Shown here piece after piece: positions 7,707 to 16,396 of a DNA stretch of 64,000 nt (positions within the stretch are counted from its first letter, which is position 1; every line of letters begins with the position of its first letter). Made by a program: the position numbers and the translations under genes. The stretch lies in assembly GCA_036267135.1 (NCBI GenBank), contig DATAWQ010000052.1:1-64000 (forward strand), read 5' to 3'. Origin of the DNA: PALSA-505 sp036267135. GTDB taxonomy: Bacteria; Actinomycetota; Actinomycetes; Streptosporangiales; Streptosporangiaceae. The notes under the pieces are model-generated. The model worked only from the letters and a program-made list of their open reading frames with translations, was not told the origin of the DNA and made no database searches.

Positions 7707-8857
7707 CGCCGGATGAGCAGCGGCAGCATGAGGCGCGCGCCCGGCTGACCTATCTGGCCGAGCCCGCGGACAAAGTACTCGGCGCGCTGCTGCGCGAGAA
7801 CGAGCCCGCCGCCGTGCTCGCGGCCGTCTTGGCCGGGCGGCTGCCGAGCCGGGTGAAACGTCCGGACCGCGACGCTGGGGTGGTTACCCGCGCGCTGCGG
7901 CGCTGGGCCGCTCGCGTGCCGGCCAACCCCGCGGATCCGGACCTCGCCGCCTGGCAGCGCCGGGGCGTCAGGCTCATCTGCCCAGATGACCCGGAGTGGC
8001 CCACCCAGCTCGAGGTGCTCGGTGATGCCGCCCCGTACGCGCTGTGGCTGCGCGGCTCGGCGGATCTGCGTTTCGGGTGCCTGTCCTCGGTGTCACTGGT
8101 GGGCTCGCGGGCCGCGACCGCCTACGGGTCGCACGTGGCCACCGAGATGGCGGCCGCCCTCGGCGAGCGAAATTGGACGGTGGTCAGCGGCGGCGCGTAC
8201 GGCATCGACGGCGCCGCCCACCGTGGCGCGCTGGCCGCCGAAGGCCTGACGATCGCGATCCTGGCTTCCGGCGTCGATCGTCCGTACCCCGCCGGGCACG
8301 CCGAGCTCTTCGACGGGATCGCCGCGCACGGCGTCCTGGTCAGCGAGTGGCCGCCAGGCCGGACGCCGACCAGGCATGGGTTCTTGGTGCGCAACCGGGT
8401 GATCGCGGCGCTCACCAGGGGAACCGTGGTGGTCGAGGCCGGGGTGCGCAGCGGTGCGCTCAGCACCGCCCGGCACGCCCGTGACCTCTGCCGGCCGCTT
8501 ATGGCCGTACCGGGGCCCGTGACCTCCTCGGTCTCGGCCGGCTGCCACGAGATCATCCGGAGCTGGGGCGCCGTGTGTGTCACCGGCGCCGCGGACGTCC
8601 TGGAGTGCGCGGGCCCGGTGGGGGAGCATCTGGCCGAGCGGGCCCGTGGACCGATCCTGCCCCACGATGCCCTGGACGCGCAGACGGCCCTGGTACTTGA
8701 CGCGGTCCCGTCCCGCGGCGGATCCGGCGCCGCCGCTGTCGCGGCTTCGGCCGGGGTCGATCTGGACACCGTCATCCGCTGCCTGGGCTCTCTCGCCGCG
8801 GGCGGCTTCGTGGAGCGCTGTGAGACCGGCTGGCGGATCCGGCGGACGCCCCGTTGA
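7703..8857 (+). CDS. dprA: DNA-processing protein DprA
   Basis: The 384-aa protein carries the DprA Rossmann domain (SLVGSRAATAYGSHVA near residue 131, then VVSGGAYGIDGAAHRGAL and PYPAGHAELF), which binds ssDNA and loads RecA during transformation in competent bacteria. A C-terminal winged-helix-like part (DLDTVIRCLGSLAAGGFVER) follows. The ATG at 7703 overlaps the yifB stop (ATGA); the frame is open back to 7616 but that part is yifB shadow. The yraN-yifB-dprA cluster is conserved even in bacteria not known to be competent. Confidence 0.92.
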   Translation: MTPDEQRQHEARARLTYLAEPADKVLGALLRENEPAAVLAAVLAGRLPSRVKRPDRDAGVVTRALRRWAARVPANPADPDLAAWQRRGVRLICPDDPEWPTQLEVLGDAAPYALWLRGSADLRFGCLSSVSLVGSRAATAYGSHVATEMAAALGERNWTVVSGGAYGIDGAAHRGALAAEGLTIAILASGVDRPYPAGHAELFDGIAAHGVLVSEWPPGRTPTRHGFLVRNRVIAALTRGTVVVEAGVRSGALSTARHARDLCRPLMAVPGPVTSSVSAGCHEIIRSWGAVCVTGAADVLECAGPVGEHLAERARGPILPHDALDAQTALVLDAVPSRGGSGAAAVAASAGVDLDTVIRCLGSLAAGGFVERCETGWRIRRTPR

Positions 8858-9023
8858 AGACAGCGCTCAGCCTTCTGCGGCAGTTCGTCCAGGCTCACCG
8901 GCGGCCCGTCCGCGATGCGATTACGAATGATCCGTGGCGGGGCCAGGCCGAAGAGGGTCCGGGTGAGGGTCAGGTGCGGCGTTGCGGCGCGGGGTCTGAG
9001 GGCGGGCGCGCGACACTGGACTG

Positions 9024-10019
9024 GTGAAGCCGGATAGCGATCCCGCGCGAACCCCGGATAGTGCGCCCGAGGGGGGTGGCGAGCTTCCGGCTGGGCTGCG
9101 GCGGGCCGAGCAGGAGTTCGCGCGCCACCTCGCGGCCGAGCGTGGGCTTTCGCCGCACACCGTCCGCGCCTACCTCGGGGACGTCCACTCGCTGCTCGAG
9201 CACGCTCAGCTCTGCGGGCTCACCGAGCCCGCTGAACTGGACGCCGGGGTGCTGCGGAGCTGGCTGGCCCGGCTGCGGGCCCGCGGGCAGGCGCGCGCCT
9301 CGCTGGCCCGGCACGGCGCGGTGGCCCGGACGTTCACCGCCTTCGCGTTTTCCCGCGGTTGGCTGGCCAGTGATCCCGGGCCGCTGCTGGGGACGGCCAA
9401 GCCGCACCGGACGCTGCCACACGTACTGCGCCAGGACGAGATGACCGCCGTGCTCGACGCCGCGGGCCAGCAGGCCGAATCCGCGGCGACGAGCGGGGAT
9501 CGCGCCGCGGCGGCGGTCGCGCTGCGCGACGCCGCCCTGGTCGAACTGCTCTACGCGACCGGCATCAGGGTGAGCGAACTGTGCGGCCTCGACGTCGACG
9601 ACGTCGATCACGAGCGCAGGTGCGTCCGGGTGCTGGGCAAGGGGGGCAAGGAACGAACCGTCCCGATGGGCGCGCCGGCCGACCGGGTGCTGGGCCGGTG
9701 GCTGCGCGGCGGGCGCGGCGAGCTGGCCAGGGCAGGGAGCGGGCCCGCGCTGTTCCTCGGGGCCAGGGGCGGTCGGCTGGACCCGCGCACGGCCCGCCGG
9801 GTGGTGCACCGGCGGCTGGCGGCGGTCGCGGGCGCGCCCGACGCCGGGCCGCACGGGCTGCGGCACACGGCAGCCACGCACCTGCTGGAGGGCGGCGCGG
9901 ACCTGCGCAGTGTGCAGGAGATCCTGGGGCATTCGTCGCTGGCCACCACGCAGATCTACACACACGTGTCCATCGAACGGCTCCGCAGCAGCTACCGGCA
10001 AGCGCACCCGCGAGCCTGA
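9024..10019 (+). CDS. xerC: Tyrosine recombinase XerC
   Basis: Site-specific recombinase that resolves chromosome dimers with XerD at dif. The 331-aa protein has an N-terminal SAM-like core-binding domain (RHLAAERGLSPHTVRAYLGD) and a catalytic domain with the full residue set Arg182 (ATGIRVSEL), Lys206 (LGKGGKE), His277 and Arg280 (HGLRHTAATHLL), His303 (LGHSSLATTQ) and Tyr312 (IYTHV). The first 20 residues are an acidic extension. GTG start at 9024; no clear Shine-Dalgarno, so a later start is possible. Its place between dprA and rpsB is the normal actinobacterial site for XerC. The 166 bp after dprA hold nothing recognisable. Confidence 0.88.
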   Translation: MKPDSDPARTPDSAPEGGGELPAGLRRAEQEFARHLAAERGLSPHTVRAYLGDVHSLLEHAQLCGLTEPAELDAGVLRSWLARLRARGQARASLARHGAVARTFTAFAFSRGWLASDPGPLLGTAKPHRTLPHVLRQDEMTAVLDAAGQQAESAATSGDRAAAAVALRDAALVELLYATGIRVSELCGLDVDDVDHERRCVRVLGKGGKERTVPMGAPADRVLGRWLRGGRGELARAGSGPALFLGARGGRLDPRTARRVVHRRLAAVAGAPDAGPHGLRHTAATHLLEGGADLRSVQEILGHSSLATTQIYTHVSIERLRSSYRQAHPRA

Positions 10020-10351
10020 CCGGAACGCTTCGGGGGTGCGTGGCGGTGGTGGCGGCGGGCGCGCCCGCGAGCGTGAGCGGTTGGCCCTGGCACCTGCGAG
10101 CTGAGGGCTTCAGGCAGGGGTTGGGGGTGCGGGCAGGTAGACTACTGGACGGTCATCAGGGGGTCCCGCGCTCCGCGGGGTTCAGATGACCAAATTCGCG
10201 CGCTCGCTCGCCGACCGGGATCCCGGCTGGCTCCCGGCGGGCGCACCCTTCGGTCAGCGGGTCCGCCCGCTGCGGGTGCGCAGGGCGCCAGGCCGCAACC
10301 GATACGCGCCTGCCCAGTGGGCCCGGCGCACGAGAAGAAGGGACTACCGGT
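10020..10351. other. Non-coding region upstream of rpsB with a hairpin
   Basis: No gene is seen in these 332 bases. A perfect 6-bp hairpin (CCCGCG-CTC-CGCGGG, 10165-10179) lies about 170 bp before rpsB and could be part of a leader that S2 or transcription factors read, but it matches no structure I can name. The M23 peptidase and whiG genes often found near here in other actinobacteria are absent. Confidence 0.4.
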
Positions 10352-11647
10352 ATGACTCCGGTCGTCACCATGAGGCAGCTCCTGGAGAGCGGCGTTCACT
10401 TCGGGCATCAGACCCGGCGCTGGAATCCGAAGATGAAGCGATTCATTTTCACCGAGCGCAACGGTATCTACATCATCGACCTGCGGCAGTCGCTGGACTA
10501 CATCGACCGCGCCTACGAGTTCATCAGGGAGACCGTGGCCCACGGTGGCACGATCCTCTACGTGGGCACCAAGAAGCAGGCCCAGGAAGCCATCGCCGAG
10601 CAGGCCCGCAGGGTCGGCATGCCGTTCGTGAACCAGCGCTGGCTCGGTGGCATGCTCACCAACTTCGGCACGGTGTTCAAGCGGCTGCAGCGGCTCAAGG
10701 AACTCGAAGAGGTCGACTTCACCGACGTGGCGGGTTCCACGCTGACCAAGAAGGAACTGCTGCACCTCAAGCGGGAGCACGACAAGCTCGACCGCTCGCT
10801 CGGCGGGATCCGGCACATGACCCGGGTGCCGAGCGCGGTGTGGGTGGTGGACACCAAGAAGGAGCACATTGCCGTCAGTGAGGCGCGCAAGCTCGGCATC
10901 CCGGTGATCGCGATACTCGACACCAACTGCGACCCGGACGAGGTCACCTACCCGATCCCGGGGAATGACGACGCCATCCGCAGCGTTTCCCTGTTGACAA
11001 GGGTTATCGCGGACGCGGTGGCCGACGGGCTGATCGCCCGGGCCGGCCAGGGCGCTGACGGAGACGCGAAGCCGTCGGCGGAACTGGGCGCCGGGGAGAT
11101 CGGCACCGCAGAGCCGCTGGCCGAGTGGGAGCGGGAACTGGTCGGGGGCAGCCGGACTGGCGAGGCCACCACCGCCAGCGCGAACGGCACGGCGAACGGC
11201 ACCGTCCTGCACACCGAGGTCCCCGCCAGCACGGGTGACGCGTCGGCCGCTAGCGCCGACGCCGCCCCGCAGGCCCCCATTACCGCCGAGGCCACCACGG
11301 CCGAGGCCGCACCTGCCGAGGCTGTGACCGAGGCACCCGCCGAGACGGCTGCACCCGCCGAGGCCACGACCACCGAGGCCGCACCGGCCGAGGCAGCACC
11401 CGCTGAGGCTGCACCCGCTGAGGCTGCCACCGAGGCACCCGCCGAGACCGCGGCTGCGGCCGCCGAGGTCACGACCACCGAGGCCACGACCACCGAGGCT
11501 GCACCGGCCGAGGCAGCACCCGCTGAGGCAGCACCCGCTGAGGCTGCACCCGCCGAGGCTGCCACCGAGGCACCCGCCGAGACCGCGGCTGCGGCCACGA
11601 CCGAGGCACCAGTCGAGGCCACCGCCGAGGCGACACCGGAAGCATGA
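10352..11647 (+). CDS. rpsB: 30S ribosomal protein S2 with long Ala/Glu-rich C-terminal tail
   Basis: Small-subunit protein needed with S1 for initiation. The core (VTMRQLLESGVHFGHQTRRW; NFGTVFKRLQRLKELEE; AILDTNCDPDEVTYPIPGND) spans about 1-250. The protein is 431 aa, far longer than the usual 230-310. Residues about 310-431 are a strongly acidic low-complexity tail built from A-P-A-E-A and T-T-E-A units. ATG at 10352 with a purine-rich AAGAAGGGA about 10 bases upstream. It leads the rpsB-tsf unit. The tail is acidic, opposite in charge to the basic repeat tail of S16 in the same window. Confidence 0.95.
   Translation: MTPVVTMRQLLESGVHFGHQTRRWNPKMKRFIFTERNGIYIIDLRQSLDYIDRAYEFIRETVAHGGTILYVGTKKQAQEAIAEQARRVGMPFVNQRWLGGMLTNFGTVFKRLQRLKELEEVDFTDVAGSTLTKKELLHLKREHDKLDRSLGGIRHMTRVPSAVWVVDTKKEHIAVSEARKLGIPVIAILDTNCDPDEVTYPIPGNDDAIRSVSLLTRVIADAVADGLIARAGQGADGDAKPSAELGAGEIGTAEPLAEWERELVGGSRTGEATTASANGTANGTVLHTEVPASTGDASAASADAAPQAPITAEATTAEAAPAEAVTEAPAETAAPAEATTTEAAPAEAAPAEAAPAEAATEAPAETAAAAAEVTTTEATTTEAAPAEAAPAEAAPAEAAPAEAATEAPAETAAAATTEAPVEATAEATPEA
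11280..11640 (+). repeat. Imperfect tandem repeats in the rpsB 3' end
   Basis: Degenerate 12- to 15-bp units of the type GAGGCNGCACCNGC encode A-E-A-A-P, with interspersed ACGACCGAGG (T-T-E) blocks. A longer block coding for TEAPAETAA appears three times. This is protein-coding low complexity. Confidence 0.8.
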
Positions 11648-11701
11648 CACCGGCGGCTCATGCCGCCACGGGTCAGGGACACACAGACGAGAGATGGAGA
11701 A

Positions 11702-12538
11702 ATGACGAAGGTCACGGCTGCGGATGTCAAGCGGCTGCGCGAGCAGACCGGGGCAGGGGTCCTGGACTGCAAGAAGGCCCTGGAGTCCACCGACGGGGAC
11801 ATCGCGGCAGCCATCGAAGAGCTGCGCAAGAAGGGCCTGAAGGACATGGGCAAGCGGGCCGACAGGACCGCGTCCAACGGCCTGGTCGCCTCGGTGCTCG
11901 ACGGCACCGGGTCGGGTCTGCTCTTCGAGCTGAACTGCGAGACCGACTTCGTGGCCAAGACCGAGCTGTTCCAGAAGCTCGCCGCGGACATCGCCAGCGT
12001 CGCCGCCACGACCAAGCCGGCCGACCGGCTGGTTCTGCTGTCGGCCGAGTCCGCGCCCGGCACCACGGTGCAGCATCTCATCGAGGAGGCTGCCGTCTCG
12101 CTCAAGGAGAAGCTAGAGCTCGGCCGGTTTGCCCGGTTCGATGGCGGTTACGTGGTTAGCTACCTGCACAAGAGCGACCCGTCGCTGCCGCCGACCAACG
12201 GCTCGCTCGTCCAGTTCGACCAGGACGGTGGCGACGTGACCAGGGAGGTGGCGCAGCAGATCGTCGCGATGCGGCCGCAGTACCTGAACCGCGAGGACGT
12301 GCCTGCCGACGTCACCGAGCGGGAGCGCCGGATTGCCGAGCAGATCACCAGGGACGAGGGCAAGCCGGAGCAGATCATCCCGAAGATTATCGAAGGACGG
12401 CTCAACCGGTTCTATGCGGACGTCGTGCTCACCGAGCAGGCTTTTGTGAAGGACCCCAAGAAGACGGTCAAGAAGGTGCTCGACGAGAATGGCGTGACCG
12501 TTCGCGGCTTCGCGCGATTCCAGGTCGGCCAGGCCTGA
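11702..12538 (+). CDS. tsf: Elongation factor Ts
   Basis: Guanine-nucleotide exchange factor for EF-Tu. The 278-aa protein starts MTKVTAADVKRLREQTGAGV with the typical N-terminal UBA-like domain (LDCKKALESTDGDI) and the CETDFVAK motif. The ATG at 11702 has a GGAG-type site just upstream; the frame is open 14 codons earlier but that part has no family match. It follows rpsB by 54 bp, the usual pairing, and ends at a strong hairpin terminator. Confidence 0.96.
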   Translation: MTKVTAADVKRLREQTGAGVLDCKKALESTDGDIAAAIEELRKKGLKDMGKRADRTASNGLVASVLDGTGSGLLFELNCETDFVAKTELFQKLAADIASVAATTKPADRLVLLSAESAPGTTVQHLIEEAAVSLKEKLELGRFARFDGGYVVSYLHKSDPSLPPTNGSLVQFDQDGGDVTREVAQQIVAMRPQYLNREDVPADVTERERRIAEQITRDEGKPEQIIPKIIEGRLNRFYADVVLTEQAFVKDPKKTVKKVLDENGVTVRGFARFQVGQA

Positions 12539-12563
12539 CGCCGCGACGGAGCGAGGCTCCATC

Positions 12564-12601
12564 GGCCCGGAAACCGGCTCAACTAAGCTGGTTTCCGGGC
12601 C
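12564..12601 (+). terminator. Hairpin terminator of rpsB-tsf
   Basis: Sixteen-base arms (12564-12579 and 12586-12601) pair with one G-T wobble around a 6-base loop (CAACTA). There is no U-run, as is common in high-GC actinobacteria. It separates tsf from pyrH. Confidence 0.8.
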
Positions 12602-12748
12602 AGGCCATACCTTGTCACCTTGTCGGCTCCTCGCCTGACCGTCAGGGGCTAGCCGCCCAGACGGGCCGGCTCCCCGCCAGACCGCCCGGGACCGCCCGGG
12701 ACGATCTTGACCGCCGCCTCGGCGGCGCCGCAGGAGGGAGACCGCGCA

Positions 12749-13609
12749 GTGGGAGACGACCAGGCCGGCCAGGAGACCCCGTCCAGTCAGGAAAACCCGT
12801 CCAGTCAGGACAACACCGGGAGCCAGGCTGACCAGGGCAGGCAGCCTGAACGTCGCGAGACCGCCGCCGACGAGGCTCTTACCCGCACCGCCGCCGCGCT
12901 GGACCGTTCCTGGCGCCGGGTGATGCTCAAGCTCTCCGGCCAGGCCTTTTCCGGCGACGAGCCGCTGGGCATCTCCCCGGACGTGGTGGCCCACATCGCC
13001 GAGCAGATCGCCGCGGCGGTCAGGGAAGGCATCCAGGTCGCCGTCGTCGTCGGTGGCGGCAACATGTTCCGCGGCAAGGCGCTGGCCGAGCGCGGCATCG
13101 ACCGGTCCCGCGCCGACTACATGGGCATGCTCAGCACGGTCATCAACTGCATGGCCCTGCAGGACGTGCTGGAGAAAATGGGCATCGAAACCCGCGTCCA
13201 GACCGCCATCACCATGGGCCAGGTGGCCGAGCCATACATTCCGCGGCGGGCCATCAGGCACCTGGAAAAGGGCCGGGTCGTTATCTTCGGCGCCGGGCTC
13301 GGCGCGCCGTTCTTCTCCACCGACACCTGCGCGGCGCAGCGGGCGCTGGAAATCGGCGCCGAAGCGGTGCTCAAGGGCACCCAGGTGGACGGGGTCTACG
13401 ACGCCGACCCGCGCACCAGGCCGGACGCGGTCAGGTACGAGCACCTCGATTACGCCGAAGTGCTCAATCGCGGGCTGAAAGTCATGGACGCCACCGCGGT
13501 CAGCCTGTGCATGGACAACGGCCTGCCGATAGTGGTTTTCTCTCTCATGGACCCAGGGAATGTGCTCCGGGTCGTGCGGGGTGAAAAGATCGGGACGTTG
13601 GTGTGCTAG
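12749..13609 (+). CDS. pyrH: UMP kinase with N-terminal extension
   Basis: Phosphorylates UMP to UDP in pyrimidine synthesis; amino-acid-kinase fold. The core begins at RVMLKLSGQAF and includes VAVVVGGGNMFRG and the C-terminal VMDATAVSLCMDNGLPIVVF. The GTG at 12749 was chosen because AGGAGGG (12732-12738) lies about 10 bases upstream; a longer in-frame start at 12707 exists. The 286-aa product has about 55 residues before the kinase core, rich in Ser, Gln and Asp and including a repeated S-S-Q-(E/D)-N motif, longer than the usual UMP kinase N-terminus. pyrH-frr-cdsA follow in the conserved order. Confidence 0.92.
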   Translation: MGDDQAGQETPSSQENPSSQDNTGSQADQGRQPERRETAADEALTRTAAALDRSWRRVMLKLSGQAFSGDEPLGISPDVVAHIAEQIAAAVREGIQVAVVVGGGNMFRGKALAERGIDRSRADYMGMLSTVINCMALQDVLEKMGIETRVQTAITMGQVAEPYIPRRAIRHLEKGRVVIFGAGLGAPFFSTDTCAAQRALEIGAEAVLKGTQVDGVYDADPRTRPDAVRYEHLDYAEVLNRGLKVMDATAVSLCMDNGLPIVVFSLMDPGNVLRVVRGEKIGTLVC

Positions 13610-13645
13610 TCCTGAAGTGGGCCAGCCCTAGGCACGGGAGCCGAT

Positions 13646-14203
13646 GTGATTGAGGAGACCCTCTTCGAGTCCGAGGAGAAGATGGAGAAGGCGGTGGTGG
13701 TGGCCAAGGAGGAATTCGCTGGCATCCGCACCGGCCGCGCTCACCCGGCAATGTTCGCCAAGATCACGGCCGAGTACTACGGCACGCAGACGCCGGTGAA
13801 CCAGCTCGCCTCGTTTCACATACCCGAACCCCGCATGGTCGTGATCCAGCCCTTCGACAAGTCGTCGATGGGCTCCATCGAGAAGGCGATCCGCAACAGC
13901 GACCTGGGTGTGAACCCGTCCAACGACGGCGCCATCATCCGTGTGGTCCTGCCCGAGCTCTCCCAGGAGCGCAGGCGCGAGTACGTCAAGATCGCTCACC
14001 GCAAGGCGGAGGACGGCCGGGTCGCCATCCGCAACATCAGGCGGCACAGCAAGGACACGCTGGACAAGCTCATCAAGAACGGCGACGCCGGCGAGGACGA
14101 GGTCCGCCGGGCCGAGCGCGAACTCGACGAGCTCACCCAGAAATACGTGACCCAGGTGGACGAACTGCTCAAACACAAAGAAGCCGAGCTACTCGAGGTC
14201 TGA
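13646..14203 (+). CDS. frr: Ribosome recycling factor
   Basis: Splits post-termination ribosomes with EF-G. The 185-aa protein is a normal-length RRF with a three-helix bundle sequence (EEFAGIRTGRAHPAMFAKI; PFDKSSMGSIEKAI; ERRREYVKIAHRKAEDGRVA). GTG at 13646 with GGGAG upstream, 36 bp after pyrH. One base separates its stop from the TTG of cdsA. Confidence 0.96.
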   Translation: MIEETLFESEEKMEKAVVVAKEEFAGIRTGRAHPAMFAKITAEYYGTQTPVNQLASFHIPEPRMVVIQPFDKSSMGSIEKAIRNSDLGVNPSNDGAIIRVVLPELSQERRREYVKIAHRKAEDGRVAIRNIRRHSKDTLDKLIKNGDAGEDEVRRAERELDELTQKYVTQVDELLKHKEAELLEV

Positions 14204-14204
14204 C

Positions 14205-15176
14205 TTGGACCTCCACGAACCCGGCCCCAGCCCCGACGTCGACCCCAGCCCAGCCGACCACTCGAGCCCGGCCAGCCACGCCCCAGAACCACCGTCCGGC
14301 CCCAACCCAGAACCACCGTCCGGGCCGGCCCAGGACGGCGGCGAAGCGGACTCGCCGAAGGCCACCTCGCGGACCGGCCGCAACCTGCCGGTCGCGTTCG
14401 GGGTAAGCCTGCTGCTGGGCGCGTTCGCCATCCTCACCCTGTTCACGGTGAAGTCGACGTTCCTGATCATGATGGGGGCCGCGGTCGCCATCGGCGTCTG
14501 GGAGCTTGACCGCGCGCTGCGCCCCCGCGACGTCAGGCTCCCCCTGATTCCCCTGTACGTCGGCGGCACCGCGCTGTGGACCTGCGCGTACTGGCTCGGT
14601 TACCGGCCGGCGTTCGCCGCGCTCGGCCTCACCATCGTCGCCCTGTTCGGCTGGCGGCTGCACGGCGCCGCCGAGGGCTACCTGCGCGACGTCACCGCGG
14701 CCATGTTCGCGTTCGCCTGGCTGCCGGTGGCCGGGGGATTCGTGGCGCTGATGCTCAGCCAGATCGACGGGGCGCACCGGGTCTTCCTGTTCATCGTGGT
14801 CACGATCTGCAGCGACATCGGTGGCTACTTCGCCGGGATCCTGTTCGGCAAGCACCTGCTCGCCCCCGCGATCAGCCCCAAGAAGACCTGGGAGGGCCTG
14901 GCCGGCTCCGTGCTGGCCTGCCTGGCGGCCGGGGGAGTGCTGCTGCCGGTTCTGCTCCGCCACGGTCACGCCTGGCAGGGGCTCCTGCTCGGCGCCGCGG
15001 TGGTGGCCGTGGCCACCATGGGCGACATGGTCGAGTCCATGATCAAGCGTGACCTGGGCATCAAGGACATGGGTTCGCTGCTGCCCGGCCACGGCGGCGT
15101 GCTGGACCGTATCGACGCGATGCTGCTCACCGCGCCGGTGACCTGGGCCCTGCTCACCGCGTTCCTACCGCACTAA
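14205..15176 (+). CDS. cdsA: Phosphatidate cytidylyltransferase
   Basis: Makes CDP-diacylglycerol from phosphatidic acid and CTP in the membrane, the branch point of phospholipid synthesis. The 323-aa protein has a Pro-rich cytoplasmic N-terminus (1-60) with a repeated (N)PEPPSGP segment, then about seven or eight membrane helices and the CdsA signature in the C-terminal half (SPKKTWEGLAGS, then GDMVESMIKRDLGIKD and LPGHGGVLDRIDA). The start is a TTG at 14205, one base after the frr stop, with GAGG inside the end of frr. It is the last gene of the pyrH-frr-cdsA unit. Confidence 0.92.
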   Translation: MDLHEPGPSPDVDPSPADHSSPASHAPEPPSGPNPEPPSGPAQDGGEADSPKATSRTGRNLPVAFGVSLLLGAFAILTLFTVKSTFLIMMGAAVAIGVWELDRALRPRDVRLPLIPLYVGGTALWTCAYWLGYRPAFAALGLTIVALFGWRLHGAAEGYLRDVTAAMFAFAWLPVAGGFVALMLSQIDGAHRVFLFIVVTICSDIGGYFAGILFGKHLLAPAISPKKTWEGLAGSVLACLAAGGVLLPVLLRHGHAWQGLLLGAAVVAVATMGDMVESMIKRDLGIKDMGSLLPGHGGVLDRIDAMLLTAPVTWALLTAFLPH

Positions 15177-15206
15177 AAACCAGGGCCAGGCCCGCACCGT
15201 CAGAAC

Positions 15207-16310
15207 TCAGGAACCGACGATCCAGCTTCGGCGCTGGGCGGCCAGTTCGGTCACCAGGCTGGCCGAGCCGCGTTCCTTGGCGAGCAGCCGCTCCCGTTCG
15301 GTGATCGGCACCACCCACAGCCAGCGGACCGGGTCGCCGCCGAACTTGAAGCCCGACAGATCCGGCACGTCCGGCCCCACCAGGCCGCTCGGGTCGTCCA
15401 GCAGCAGCACCGCCTCGTTGCCGCCGCCGAGCGGGAACGTGGCCGGCTTGTGATACCAGCGCACGCTGTGCCCGGGGCCGAACCAGGTGACCGCGCGCCA
15501 CGGGTACTGGGCCAGCCACAGGAACACCCGCGCCGCCTGCGGGCTAGGCAGCGTAGTGGCCATGACCAGCTCGATCCGGGTGTACGCGCTGGAGTCCTCC
15601 ACGAACTGCTCGACCACGGGCATCCGCTGGCAGCTCATCCCGATCGTGGACAGCACCGCGTAGGGCCGGCTCGGGTTGGCCGCGCGCTCGGAGACCCCCA
15701 CCACCGGCTGCTTGCCGCCGCCCGCGTCCCAGTAGCCGGCGCCCGGGCCGAGCCGGTTCAGCAGGTGGCCGAGCACAGCCTGCTGGAATCCGCCCCACGA
15801 GCCCGCCGCGTCCCGCCACTTCCAGAACGCGCTTGCCTGCTCGGCCCGCGGACTGAGCCCCTCGATCGCGTCGTCCAGCGACCAGCCGAACGGCGTCTGC
15901 CCGATCACGTCCCGGCTGTATCCCGGCATGCCCTTGGTCATGTCCGCCCAGCCCGGTATCACGGCCAGCAGTTGCCCGTTCTCGAGCACGGCCGCGCCGT
16001 CGCCCTCCTCGAACCACAGCACGGACAGGCTCCGCGGATCCAGCGGCGGCCGGCCACCCGGATGCTTGGTGTGCGCGACCGGCATGATCGGCGCCCGGCC
16101 CGAGTTCAGCCGGCCGAGGTCGGTGGTGGCCGGCGCGGGCTGGTGATTGGCGATCCAGGTGGCGGCGACGGCGCTGGTTTCGTCGTTCAGATACGCGGCT
16201 GTGGTGGTCCCGTCACACTCGACGACCATGCGGCGGCTCTCGTAGGGGCTCGTGCTCTCCACAAGCGTTTCGGGCTCGGGCTGCCCGGTCCGCGCGCGCA
16301 TCTTCGCCAT
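15207..16310 (-). CDS. Suppressor-of-fused (SUFU) domain protein
   Basis: The 367-aa soluble protein has a C-terminal half that reads as a bacterial SUFU domain: a YAVLSTIGMS strand, RIELVMATTL, the Trp-rich AQYPWRAVTWFGPGHSV segment, and LWVVPITERERLLAKERGSASLV. In bacteria these domains often occur in polymorphic toxin immunity proteins and in stand-alone proteins of unknown role. The N-terminal half (1-200) is not recognised and includes a GHLLNRLGPGAGYW segment. It is on the opposite strand, between the conserved cdsA and rlmN, so it is an insertion in an otherwise syntenic block. Its own -10 box lies 6 bases before the ATG. Confidence 0.7.
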   Translation of the reverse strand: MAKMRARTGQPEPETLVESTSPYESRRMVVECDGTTTAAYLNDETSAVAATWIANHQPAPATTDLGRLNSGRAPIMPVAHTKHPGGRPPLDPRSLSVLWFEEGDGAAVLENGQLLAVIPGWADMTKGMPGYSRDVIGQTPFGWSLDDAIEGLSPRAEQASAFWKWRDAAGSWGGFQQAVLGHLLNRLGPGAGYWDAGGGKQPVVGVSERAANPSRPYAVLSTIGMSCQRMPVVEQFVEDSSAYTRIELVMATTLPSPQAARVFLWLAQYPWRAVTWFGPGHSVRWYHKPATFPLGGGNEAVLLLDDPSGLVGPDVPDLSGFKFGGDPVRWLWVVPITERERLLAKERGSASLVTELAAQRRSWIVGS

Positions 16311-16316
16311 GAATGA

Positions 16317-16322
16317 AATCTA
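16317..16322 (-). promoter_or_regulatory. -10 box for leaderless SUFU gene transcript
   Basis: On the minus strand TAGATT is followed by six bases and the ATG of the SUFU gene. There is no Shine-Dalgarno. It is divergent from the rlmN promoter about 60 bp away. Confidence 0.5.
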
Positions 16323-16359
16323 CTAACTTAAGCGGAGCGCTCCGGCATTCAGGCCCACA

Positions 16360-16387
16360 TTGTGCCCGGTTCGCAACGGCATATCAT
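16360..16387 (+). promoter_or_regulatory. Sigma-70-type promoter of rlmN
   Basis: TTGTGC (16360-16365) and TATCAT (16382-16387, five of six consensus) are 16 bp apart and end 9 bases before the ATG at 16397. The transcript would be leaderless or nearly so, in line with the lack of a Shine-Dalgarno. Confidence 0.6.
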
Positions 16388-16396
16388 GAACCAGTT

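Noticed and set aside
10165..10179. Hairpin before rpsB as an S2 autoregulatory element
   Set aside because: Only a 6-bp stem and far from the start; it does not match an rpsB leader structure I can name, so it is noted only as a hairpin.
8858..10351. Expected whiG or M23 peptidase gene between dprA and rpsB
   Set aside because: Looked for on both strands; only xerC is present. The absence is noted but can be normal for the lineage.
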